Below are positions 44,856 to 57,500 of a stretch of DNA of 64,000 nucleotides, piece by piece. Source of the DNA: Cristatella mucedo (lineage: Eukaryota; Bryozoa; Phylactolaemata; Cristatellidae). The notes under the pieces were generated by a model. It searched no databases. It saw only the letters and a program-made list of their open reading frames with translations, and was not told the origin of the DNA. The position numbers were made by a program, and so were the translations under genes. Where the stretch lies: assembly GCA_009760855.2 (NCBI GenBank), contig WPIO01000002.1, forward strand, positions 762,001-826,000. Reading direction: 5' to 3'. The first letter of the stretch is position 1; every line of letters starts with the position of its first letter.

Positions 44856-45584
44856 ATGGAAGACGTGCATTCACAAAAAAGCGAGTCGCGTCCTCCAGAC
44901 AAGATGGAAAAGAAGATTAGCCAGCAGGCGTGCGACGTTTTCAATGAGCTGAGGAAGAAAGGTCAGCTGTGCGATGCAGTGATCAAAGTGGACGGAGGCA
45001 GCCAGTTTCTGGTGCACCGGGCGATCATGTCCGCCTGCAGCCCTTTCTTCAAGTCAATGTTCACGAACGGCATGCACGAGACAGACCAGAGAGAGATCAC
45101 GATACCGGGCGTCTCCACCGACATGATGTCGACGATCATCGAGTACGCGTACACCAGGGACGTGAAGGTGAGCCCCGAGAACGTGGAGCAGCTACTTCCG
45201 GCGGCCGACCAGTTCCACGTGCTCGGCCTGGTGAAGGCGTGCTGCCACTTCCTGGAGAGCAACCTGACGCCAGAGAACTGCATCGGGATACGGAACTTCG
45301 CGCGGCAGTACTCGTGCTCGGGCCTCGAGGCGTGCGCTCAGAAGTGCGTCCTCAAGCAGTACCAGCGCGTGTCGGAGAGGAGCAACGAGCTGCTGCAGCT
45401 CTCGGTCGAGGAGCTGGCGGACATATTGTCCAACGACGAGCTCAACTTAAAGAGCGAGGAGATTGCGTTCGAGACGATCATACGGTGGATCGACCACGAT
45501 CCGGAGACCAGACGTCAGCACATCCTTTCGCTGCTCAAGTGCGTTCGCCTGGGGCTGCTCAGCACATCGTACTTCGTGGAAAAG
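44856..45584 (+). CDS. KLHL10: KLHL10 exon 1, BTB and BACK domains
   Basis: Residues 1-243, from [20 protein letters not shown] to [10 protein letters not shown]. Donor GAAAAG|GTGAGA, phase 0. The frame stays open after the donor into a (GA)n array, giving a false 401-codon frame. The true exon ends at 45584, where the family sequence stops. Codon use is GC-rich compared with CNOT10. Confidence 0.95.
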
Positions 45585-45918
45585 GTGAGACGAGGCGCCC
45601 CGCGCTCTGCGCCGCTCGAGCGCAGCTTGGATGCTCCTTCGCATACTTATCAGATGGTGCGTGCAGCTGGCACTGCGAATGGTCGAGTGAGAGAGACAGA
45701 GAGAGAGAGAGACAGAGAGAGAGAGAGAGACAGAGAGAGACAGAGAGACAGGGAGACAGAGAGACAGAGAGACAGAGAGACAGAGAGACAGAGAGACAGA
45801 GAGACAGAGAGACAGAGAGACAGAGAGACAGAGAGACAGAGAGAGACAGAGAGATACAGAGAGACAGAGAGACAGAGAGACAGAGAGAGAGACAGAGACA
45901 GAGAGAGAGACAGAGACG

Positions 45919-45953
<35 letters not shown>

Positions 45954-46973
45954 AGAGGGGGAGACAAAGGGGGAGAGAGAGAGAGACGTAAAAACCAATC
46001 GCACAGGAGTCAATACCTAAGACGCTTGGGTACTCAAACCTTAACAAGAAATACCTGTTAATAATAACAATATAATAATAATGCACTTAATAAAGCACCC
46101 TCAGAGAACTCAATCTCTCTTTAGGCGCTTTACATTTGCTGCAAAGGGAAATGCAATTGAATGGTCAGTAATATCATGCTTGATAAACAAGCAAAATGAA
46201 TAACATGGTTAGGGGTAACGTGCACAGGGTCAGCATGCAAATGTGGTTAGTGGCAGCGTGCACAGTGTCAGCACACATAAGCACGTGAAGGACGAATCAT
46301 AGGGACTCACTAAATGCTGCTCTAAATAGGTGTGTTTTTAAGTTCTTTTTAAATGTGGTCAAGTCAGGGGATGTTCTGACGCAATTCGGGAGGGAGTTCC
46401 AGGCTTTGGGAGCATACAAACTAAATGCACGGTCTCCAAAGGATTTGAGGTTTGTACGAGGTATTTGAAGACTGTTGGATTCCGAAAAGCGTGTGGTACG
46501 ATGCGTGGCCTGGTTGTACATGGTCCATGCATGTGGAGTGGATCTGAGAGATAGGCTCGAGCCATAGAATGAAGGGACCTAAAAGTGAGCGACAAAACCT
46601 TAAAGTCAATCTGTTGCTTGACTGGTAGCTAGTGCAGGTCGGCGAGAAGTGGTGTGATGTGGCAACTGCGACACTCACGACAGACAAGCCTAGCTGCGGA
46701 GTTTTGCACCAGCTGCAATCGCCTGATCGCACATGCCGGTAGGCCAGTAAGCAGTGAGTTACAGAAGTCGAGACGGGATGTCATGAATACATGGACCAAC
46801 TTGGACGTGGTATCCTTATCTAAACAAGCCCGAATTTGAGCAATGTTATGAAGCTGAAAATAGGCAGTTGGGAGATGAGCGGTTTGAAGTAATCTTTGCG
46901 CATGCCCAGTTTTTCGCCACAAGGGATTTAAGCTCAGCTGCATTTTTTAGAGTCATGGGTAGGCGAACGATAG

Positions 46974-47045
<72 letters not shown>

Positions 47046-50000
47046 AGACCAGTACTGTCCATTCGGCTCTGGCTAAAGAGAGATCCTCTGGCTGATCTGC
47101 GGTTCATTGATTAACGTTATAATAAATAATAATATATACGTATGTATATGCAAAATGTATTGTACGCGTATGCAAGATGTTCATTTAAAAGAGTCGTGTC
47201 ATACAGCAGCAAGCAGTCGGCCAGGGCTGTGTGTCTTCACTTGCATAATATAGAAACCAGATAAGTGGCTGTTGGGATGGCTTCACGAAGGGGCAGCTGG
47301 CTCAGGAACACCTGCCAAGCAGGCAGGAGAGCTGCTAACTACATCCCGTGGATTTCAAAAGAAAAGCCTTGGATCGCTGACCTTCCTGCAAGTCTTTCAA
47401 AAAACGAGCCTGCTGCTGCAAGCGTTTTATAGGGCAAGGTCAGAGGGCACAGGCTGCTCTATTTTGCTCGATAAGCTCCACTCCCTGCGTGTGCAACCCC
47501 AGGCACATTGATCCACAGACCTCGATGCTGACATTTAAAGGCGGGCAAGGTATGGGTCCTCATTTCATCTGCAACTACTTTAAAGCAACCAGCAAGCCAA
47601 TAGATGATGTAGCTGCTGCTGTACCAGCCAATAAATGTCGTAGCTTCTGCTGCTGCTGCTGCTGCCGCTGCTGCTGCCGCCGCCGCCTTTGTTGCTGCTC
47701 GTTATCGCACCCACCCAGCCAGCGTCGGAGATCAGCGAGTGGTCATTGCGGCTTCATGCTCAGGCTTAATATAACTACTGGCCATTCGCCTCCCGACGAA
47801 TGTATGCGCTATAAGCAATCCCCAAACGCGCCGATTGCATTTCGCACATATGCCGTCGTCTAGCGGATTAGGTATTTTCATAATGTTATTAATGATACAT
47901 TAATATTAATATGACAATATTGATGTAAGCGACAGCCAAGCCTAGCTGCGCATTTTCATACCAACTGTAAGCATATTATTGCCAGGGTGTGAAGATCTTC
48001 GTGTAGTGACTCAAAAATGTCGAGGCAGGATATCGCAAGTGCATCTAGGATCGGCTTGAATGTGGCATCCTTGTCTAAGATGGCCAGAATTTCTGCAATT
48101 TTATGCGCTGAAAGTAGGCCGACTTGAATGTAGAGCTGATGTGGTCGTCTAGCGAAAGGCCACTTTTGAATAGGACATACAGATTTTTTGCTCAGGCTAC
48201 AGAAGATATGCTAGCAGACCCCGTTTTGAGGGATAGTTTTTCTAAAACTGAGTCACATTAGGTTTGCCCATAGCTAGTACGATGGTTTTTATCATCATTC
48301 AGTTTGAGAAACTCATTGGCATCCGTGTGCGAATGTGATGTATCTCCATTTGTAACTCCCCAAAGTCACAAAGACTATGTGGGTATTACGCAGGAGATTT
48401 TTGTACAGCGCTCTCAGGCTAGACGGCTTTCGGTATGCACACTAGCTAAAAAACTTTATCTTACGCAATAAAGAGAACGTAATAAGCAAAGCTGAGTCAG
48501 GAGAGCAGTTTGTGTAGTGAGTAGCATGGAAGTGGCAGTTTAGGACAGCTCGACAGGATTTGCCATAGTGGGCTGTAGGAGAGTAATTGTCATCGTTACG
48601 TAAGAATCGTGGCAGTGAGTTCCACATTCTAGGAACTGCAGAGCAAAGCATCTGTTGCCAACGGTCTTTAAGCGGAGGAATGGAACAGCTAATTTATTTT
48701 CCATGCAGGACCTAATGGTACGAGGAGGCTGAAACTGGTGCAGCAGTTCAGCTAGGTATGAGGAGCCAAGTCATGGCGGCCTTGTAGGACAATATAAAAA
48801 CTTTGCACTGTATCTGTTGATCAACCGGCAGCCATTCTAGCTCTTTTAGCAAAGGAGACACATGATCAAACCTCTGAGATTTGTAAACTAGAATTTCAGC
48901 CATATTCATTGCCATCTGGAGTGGCGTAGTGGCTTTTTTGGCAGCCCAGCCAAAAGGGAATTGCAAAAATCTAGCCGAGAAAGACTAAGGAGCTTGTTAA
49001 ATCTTTCGCTAGCCACCGTGGAAGACAGTACCTAATCTTAAAAATAGGCATCGGACGTGATGGCCAGCTGTGGAAGCAGTCTTATTAACGAAACTTTCAA
49101 AACTTAGCCAACTGTCGAAGAAGAGACCTGAATTCCGAGCATATGGTTGTGGCCGCAAAACAGCATCACCCATTAGAAGAGCAAAGCCTTCTAGTTCATC
49201 GACACCCTTAAGGTTTCCTATGAGCAACAGTTCAGTTTTATCGTCGTTTAGTTTAAAGAAATTTTCAGACATGCAGGTTCAAATTTCGGCAAGGCAAACA
49301 AGGCATTTAGTTTACAAGTCGCTGCAGCAGACTATCAGCAATACCTGCTGGTAGAGGTTGTAGAGTGCTTGACGCGTTGGAAAGTAGCGAAGAATCAAAG
49401 CACAACAGGCTAAACGTTTACAGATACAAATTGTTTCGATGTTTGACATAGCAGTTGAATCGCAAAGACTACTTCATCTGGTTTTAGAAATAGAAAGTTT
49501 ACTAAGCACGTTTTAGCTATCTTTTCCATTTAGAGTTTCTCTTAAATACCTAAACACTAAAGCTTAAACCTTAAGATCTAAACTCAAAACCCAAAAATCC
49601 AAACCCCTAATCTAGCTACAAATCTAACCAAAACAATTTAGCCAGTCTAGAAAATCTAACCAGTAAAACATAAGCCGTAAAACCCAAAACACACAACCCG
49701 TTTAATAAGAACGTGCTTATTTAGCGTAAATGTAAACATACGCTGACGGCTATGTTGAACAGCCCGCTTTGAGCACTGTGCCCATAGCAGATCTGACACT
49801 GCTGCATGTATTAGCCGGTTCATTGGGTCATGCTGGGTATGCATTGTTGTAGAAGCCTACGTACCCATAGCTGCCGATACGTGGAGACCCCGATTCCGAA
49901 TATTTTTTTATATATTTCCAAATATTATATATATTCCGAGATTTTTGCTGAGTGATCGGTTAAAAAACGTTGACTAAAAGGCGATTGCTTGAAATAACTG

Positions 50001-53000
50001 AATTCAGTCTCTTCACTCAGTTACCATTTAATTGAATTTCCCTTTGCATCAAATGTAAAGCGCCTAGAAAGAGATTCAGTTCTCTGTGGGCGCTTTATCA
50101 AGTACATTATTATTTTTATTATTATTATTAGTTAATGAGTTATCCGACCAAACAAGTATCTATCAGCTGATGTAGCCGCTTCATTCTAAATACCGGCAGA
50201 AGAGCCTGACACATTTTTATCTAACCTAGCAATTAAAAATTCCATGCCACAGGATTCAAACCATTAATGGTCATTAAGTCTCAGCGTCTTACCGAAGGGC
50301 TCAGGCAAAGTGATGATGTGGTACGGTGTGGTACCAACCATTTGAAGAATAGCCTTTCACCAGATGGACGAGGCTGCTGTTCGTAGATCTGACTGCAAAC
50401 CGAGGCTGCGAGTGGAGTTTAGGCCCAAATAACTGCAGTACTTCTCTCTGCTGCTAGGCCAGCCGCCAGATCGAGCCGGCCTCGACCCTGACTGACAGCT
50501 GCCTGTCCGATTGTGCAAAACGACGAGAGACTACTAGCGAAGATGTAAAGCAAGAACGAGCAGCAGCTAAAGAAAGCGGCAGCAGGCATTAGCATTGGTA
50601 CGAGCTCCTTGTGACTAGAATCTGGTACTGACTGACGGGAGCTTTTATCTCAGGCTAGATTAAATGAGGTCCGACTCACCGACATAGTCCCAGCGGGGGT
50701 CAATACAAGGCATGCATAGCGACAGCAGCAAAAGCGACAACAAAACGACGACAGGATTGGCTCCTACCACGAAGCGGGAACATACTGTACGCAAGCAGCG
50801 GTCCCCACGAAAAGTGTTCATTAATTTTAATAAGTTTCATCAAGGTCTGGTGCGTCAAGTGCTTTCACGGGGTTTCACAGGCGGGAAGCGGAGCAATCAG
50901 TGCTGAAATTTTTAAAATGTACGAGCTTGGTACTTTCCAAAGCCGGCCAATTGGAGTAGACGCCACGAAACTTAGGGAGTTTGCAACTTGGCAGCACCGT
51001 TGTATATGCGCTTGCGTATGTACTTACATATGACATTAAGCTGATCGTCGAAAGGGGGACCCTGTCAGACACGGCTACGCATTGAACGTAACTGCTATTG
51101 GTCTTACTGTCCTCAGCGCGAACGCCTCCTAGTTGCCGGCTAGCAGCTGAATGTGCTTTTGAAACACTTGCATCTCAAGAGGCGAAAAATTATACAGGCC
51201 GCTGGAAAACGTCATTGTTAGAAATTCGTTGATGCTGCAGCTTAGTATGAGCAATAAATCGTGCGGATTGCGGCAAACAAAAATAGGCCAATCCTCCGAA
51301 TAAGCAATTTATTTTTGAATAAGCAATTTATTGAAGGCACCGATAGATAAAGGATTGCTCTTCCTGCTCATTTTAATTAAGGAATAGATGATTTTTATAA
51401 ATTTAATAGACCAAAAGTTTTAAAGGACTCGTTTCATAAGTCAACGTAGGAAAAATAAAGAAAAATGTTTTTGCTCATCCCACGCGTCCCACTGCCCAAT
51501 GTAGCCCGCCTTCCTGTTTTCGCTCTCAGTTTGGCTACAGATATGACTATGCGCAACAAATTGTTTCTTACGTCGGCCAGCCTACTTACGAAGCGTCGTT
51601 ATTTATTACAGTATGCGTAAATTTTAAAGGTAAAGACTCATCCGTACGTCCGCGACAGCGAGGAGTGCAGGCCTCTGGTGATAGAAACACTAAAGTTCCT
51701 ATACGACCTCGACTTGAGCGAAGACAAGGAAGTCGATCTCTCCAACCCGTTGGCCAGGCCACGGATACCGAACGATATTCTGTTTGCAATCGGAGGATGG
51801 AGCGGAGGAAGTCCGACGAACGTTATTGAGACGTACGATACACGTGCTGATCGTTGGATCCAGTGTCCGTGCGGCGACGGCGGTACGGACGAATGCCGCT
51901 AGCGCTAGCGGCACTGTTCAAAGCGAGGCGGCGAGCGCCTCGCTTTACTGAGCCAAACGTGGAGCTGGATAGTAACTTCTTTGTCTGTCATTTTTTCCCT
52001 CAGGGCCAAGGGCATACCACGGAACGGCTTCCATTGACGAGAAGATCTTCGTTGTAGGGGGCTTTGACGGTGAGAGACTGGGCGAGCGCTGCACTAGACA
52101 GCAGTCGATCGATCAGCTGCCATCGGCCCCGCGGCGGGCGCCTGCTCTGAGCGAACGTTCTATTTCAGGAATGGATTACTTCAACAGCGTTAGACGCTTT
52201 GATCCAGTGAAGAAGATGTGGTCTGAGGTGGCACCTATGAACGCGCGAAGGTATGCAGGCATTGACGCTGGAATTCGCTTCGCTCTGCTCTGCTCTTTGC
52301 ATTCCCGTTTGTCTCGTATAGGTACGGCTCTTAACGGTAAAAGCTATGCGCAAAATGGGATATCGAAGGGATTATGCAATGCACATTATGCAGCTCTTCA
52401 CTAGCTAATTTATTGCGCTAAGAAGATTAAAAGCTGATAGCTTTCGAAGGGTGCATGAAGATTCAAAATTAGTGTTCTGTGCGTATACTGTGAGGGGCTG
52501 GCTGTCCCACGAGTAACTGCGATCTCTACAAATAAGCTGCGCGAAACTCAAATGAGACGATAATTGTACATTACACAGCGCTGTGCTTAGAATATAGCTG
52601 CAGAAGAGCTGCAGCGGCTTCCCATTCAATGGTCAATCTACGCTATTCTACAATGGGCAATATGTAAGTTCCTACTGCAGGACTCACAGCCTAGGCCTGG
52701 AAGTTCAAGTCTGGGGTACAGACCATGCGCCACCAGTTCACACTGAGGTCCATGCTATATCCCAGAGTCAAAGTTACTTTTGTGTTTTCAAATTTATTCA
52801 CAATAATCGTGTCGGTTACCGAGTCATATACGTGGCGTGAGCTCCGGAGATTAGTGTGGGAGCGCTGTAAGGTTCCAGTTCGGATCTAGGTCTGCATAAA
52901 GCCACCGAGACTAGGCTATTTTAACCAGCAGTAGTGCCTAATTCAGAAGGTTCTGGAAGATCGAGGTCATCGGAGAACCTCACCAGAAACCACTGCAGTC

Positions 53001-54447
53001 ACTTCGGCTCCATTCAAGCACTTAACGCTGGGGATCGTTAACATGCACTTGATCTTCGTACAAGTGACAAAGGTCGCTATCTCAGCTCATTTCTTTCTGA
53101 ATCTAAGTATTTTATATAATCGTTAGTTAGACGTAATGATCGGAAAAGATTCTCTAATTAGACAGCCGCCAGAGGTTCGTGCGCATCAGGAGCCCCGGTC
53201 TAATTAATGTGGGAGCAATACAGAACGCACAAACAAGGAACAATCACGTGCGGTGAAGAATCGCGTTTTAGGAGAAACAGTGCTGCGACTCACTTAGCAG
53301 CCTACTTTTAATCGATAGTTCTGAGAAGGTATCGCTATTTTAGGACGCCGCTCAAGTTGTCGTAAGCAGCCGCTCTAGTCGAGAGCATGTGCTTACGCTA
53401 GTAATACTCTCACACAAGGGAGAGTTTTATTTTCGCTAGTGAGCAAGGCTGAGGTGAAGCAAAGGGGGCAGGACCCTAGCGGCACGATGAGGATTCCTGC
53501 CCCTATTCCTACGCCAACGACCGTCGCAACAACGAAATAATGTCCTACTTCCACTCGATGAGCAACCGTCGAGTTCTTGCCGAATAATCAATATCGTTGT
53601 GCCCGAAAGTATTTCATGACTTTTGATCCTGGCCCCGATATGTAAATCTTTAGGGTCTTTCCGCCTCGATGAAAATCCTGGCTCCGAGTCTTGGTCCGAG
53701 GGCAAACATTAGAGAACCACGTCCATGCGAAAATTTCACCCAAAGAACCGCATTGTCTTTTAGAAATTCTCGAAATTGTTAACTGCAATTAGCAACAGCT
53801 CTAGCAAAAATTCCATGCCATCTCCGGGAGACGAAGATAAACTAGTTGTTTTTCACATCGCTGCAGCAATGTCGCCGTCGGAAAATCAACAATGGGTTGT
53901 AGAGATGGTGTAAGAAGCCACATTTCTACTGTCGAGCGAAAAGAAAAAGGAATTTTGAACTGAAATTGCGCAAAATTTAAGGAAATTCTGTACCGGGAAT
54001 AATAATGCAATCAAAATACCGTGTACTCGATTAGTTGAATAATAAACGCTTAAGCTTCCGTTTTCGAATGGTCAAATTATGTGAAACTAAGAAAACAGTG
54101 ATTTGCACTGAAATTTCATGAATAGTTGTGCTCAATCGCACCTTTAATTGCATGAAATTATTATATTTTCAAACTGGCTCACAGTTTTTAGTTATTTTGA
54201 CATAGTAATAATAATGATAATAATAATTCATTTGATATAGCGCCCTTAGAGAACTCACTCTCTTTCTAAGCTCCTTACATTTATTTAATAGCATTTCCTG
54301 TCAACAGAAAAGCATCAAACTAGCAAACTCGCTGCTAGTTTGTATCCGACTTGATCTCTCATCTCCTTTTTTTCTCTCGCTCCGTCTCTCACTGTCTCTG
54401 AGCTGTCCTTCTCTCTTCAATTCTTCAATTTTTTCCATCTCTCCCTC

Positions 54448-54503
<56 letters not shown>

Positions 54504-57500
54504 TATTCCTCTTTCTCCGTCTTTCTCTCTCCCTCGCTCTTTTTTGTCTGTACGCTTCTTAAAACCTCTCTCCTCTTCTTTTCGTTTGCATTCGGTTTTA
54601 TCTTCTTGGCTCGCTTGAATTTTTGGTGGCAGCATGAATTTATAACTTCTGAGAGACTCGGTGCTAGACCAACCCATTCGTCTGAGCTATCTTATAATAG
54701 GATTGTTTAAATAATCGCGCGCGAGTCGCTAGCATCAAAGTGGGAAACTCCTTCCGTCATGCGACAAGATGGCGACCAATACTTCTGGGAGTGACGTTTA
54801 GTAGACTTGCAATTCCACCTCGACTCAGCCAAGCGAGTCCTCAGGCAGTGAGCTTTAGTTACTACGAAGCCCAGTATTACGGTCAGCCTTAGGTTGCCCG
54901 CCACTCTTGCATGCTCGTCGTTTTGTAGAGTAGCAGATAGCCGCAATAGTACACAGGAATGTAACTAGCTGACTCGTGCGCCTGGTTGCTCGCACTGCGA
55001 CAGGCAAGTTCGCTGCGAAGCGTAAACGAGGCTGGGCAACAAGCCGCTCATCGTTCGTACGCGGAGCGCAGTCTGCCGTTTGCGCTCGCCGTCGCCGCGC
55101 AGACAGCGTCACCAAGAGACGAAAAGACGAAGACGGAGAAGAAGAAGAAGCAGCAGCGCCGAGTCGCCACCGCAAGCAGCCCGACGCTCTTTTTTTGCAG
55201 GTGCTACGTCAGCGTGGCCGTACTCAACAACTGCATATACGCAATGGGAGGCTTCGACGGTCACGTGCGGCAGAACACGGCAGAGCGCTACATACCGGCA
55301 ACCAATCAGTGGAGCCTAATCGCTCCAATGAACCAGCAGAGAAGCGACGCGAGCGCCACCGCACTCAACGGTGAGGCCGCCGCCGCCGCCGCGGAGACGC
55401 TGGCCGGCGGCAGGCTGCGGCGTGCGGCGCGAGTCCTCGGCGGCGGCGCGCCGCAGCCACATTCGAGCTTCGCCGCTTCAGCCCGCCGGTCACTTGCGCC
55501 CGCCCCGAGCGGTCTGCAGAGCGTGACGGAGTAATGCGAGCGTTTCCGGCGAGTCTGAAATGCGATGGCAAGCGTTGCTCTATGGTGGGCAATGTTCGAT
55601 GATTTTACAGTGCCGTCGAGCGATTCGGCTCTGCGCCTAGACCCAAAGAGAATGCCTCGGGCGAGCTGCATCGCGCCAGAGCCTCGCGCCAGCGAAAAGT
55701 GGAAAGACGCAAAAACCTTATAAAACTAGTCCAACGATTGGATATTTGCTTAGTGTACCTTTCAAAAGACAAGCGCGATGGAACAGAAACTCGAAGTTTT
55801 GATGGCGTCCACGCATGAGAAAAAAATGATTATGCAAACGGGGTCTAACTCGGATGTGCGTCGAAGTAAAAGATCAACAAATTAAAAATTGATCGATCTT
55901 TGCATCGCTTTCGACTTGCGTCCTAACGCGTCCTGGTAGATCGCGCTTCTACAAGTGCATGGTTGTGATTTATATGCAGATTCATTTACAGTGTAGCTTT
56001 GTGCCATCTACAATCCGTATATCGGCAGAACGGAGGAGGGCTCACTGCGGCTGCTGACGCTTGCAGCTCGCGTGCCGGCGAAGCTGCGGCGGCGGCCGCG
56101 AAGGACGCCCTTAGGCCGCCGGTGGGCCCGCTTCCGGCCTTAACGCTTGCGCATGCAGGTCTAGCATGCATTTCCTCGCCGCCGCCACCGCCGCGGCCGC
56201 CGCCGCCGCCGCCGCCGTCGAAACTAGGTGGCCGAGCATGTTAGTCGCCGCGAATCGTGCTTCTCTCGCTGCCGCGCGGACGCTGCCGCCGCCGCAGGAA
56301 GTGAGACGGCGAGGCGCGGCAGCCGAATCGCGCCAGCGTTTGTCACCGCGGGTCAGAAAGTACTTTTCTTCTGGTCAGGGAAAGTTTATATAGCTGGTGG
56401 TTTTAATGGACAGGAATGCATGAGCTCCGCCGAGTACTACACGCCCGAGACTAACCAGTGGACGCTAGTGGCGCCCATGCGGAACCGGCGCAGCGGCGTC
56501 GGCGTGGTGGCGCATCGAGGCTTTGTGTACGCGATCGGAGGATTCAACGGCATATCGCGCATGAACAGCGGCGAGAAGTACGACCCGGAGAAAAACACGT
56601 GGACGCCAATCTCGGAAATGTACAGTCCCAGAAGCAATTACGCAATCGAGGTATGGCGCACCGTAGCGAGCGGTCGAGCAGGGTTCGATAATGGCGACGT
56701 CGGGTGCTGCCCAGATCCATCGCTGGCGCATGATGATTACAACAGGGAGCCGGACGTGGCGTAGTGCTCGACGTGGCTACCTAAGTGACTGCTAAAGAAT
56801 TGCATTCGCCGGTCCGCGTCTTGCAGCTTCAGGTGCGGCGCGCTGTGTAAGTGGTCCTTCCCGGGGTAAGCCTCTGCGTCTTGTGCTCACCTGGTGTTTT
56901 GACGCCAACAAGAGGCCGTCAAGCTGAGAGAATAAGCCCGTGATGATTGTAACTCGTCTTGATTGATAACTGGGGATCAAAGATTACAGATTTTAGTTCA
57001 GATAAATTTATATATTTATGTATATATTTTTATTTATTATATATATATATATATATATATATATTGCTCAACGATGGCGTAGCAGTGGCTCGTACCGGGT
57101 TAAGTGAGCTGCCCGAGGTCGCGGCGTCTGCGAATAATGACCACACAGTGTGGGCTACCGGCTGCGGGAACCTGGCGAAAAAGAAGCCTCCACGCTCGTT
57201 TTGCTGCGAATGGCCGCTTGTGGTGAGCCGTGATGGCGGCACACTGGGTAAGGTGGTCACTTTTCACGATCTCGGTCCCGAGGTAATGTAATGCAATGTA
57301 ATGTATCTCCGTCTGTAACTCCACAAAGTCATACAGACCATGTGGGTGTTACGTTGGAAAGTTTTGTATAGCCCACTCACAGCCTAAGCGGCTTTCGGTA
57401 CGCATTCGGTAGCCAACAGACTTCGTCTCACGCAACAAAGAAAAAGTGGGAAGCATAGCTGAGTCAGGAGAGCGGTTGAGGTAGCGAGTAGCATAGAAGT

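Noticed and set aside
44856-46061. A 401-codon open frame taken as a complete KLHL10-related protein
   Set aside because: Family sequence stops at a good donor at 45584. The rest is intron read into a GA repeat.
45447-46086. Minus-strand Ser/Leu-rich open frames opposite the GA array
   Set aside because: Shadow of the microsatellite and of the KLHL10 exon on the other strand.
47272-47863. Open frames with a Cys-rich stretch near the CTG repeat
   Set aside because: The Cys run is the (CTG)n repeat translated. There is no family match and no splice partners.
54976-55534. Arg-rich open frames around KLHL10 exon 5
   Set aside because: They run through the intron and the exon in wrong frames, or extend past the donor. 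Only 55201-55370 is supported.
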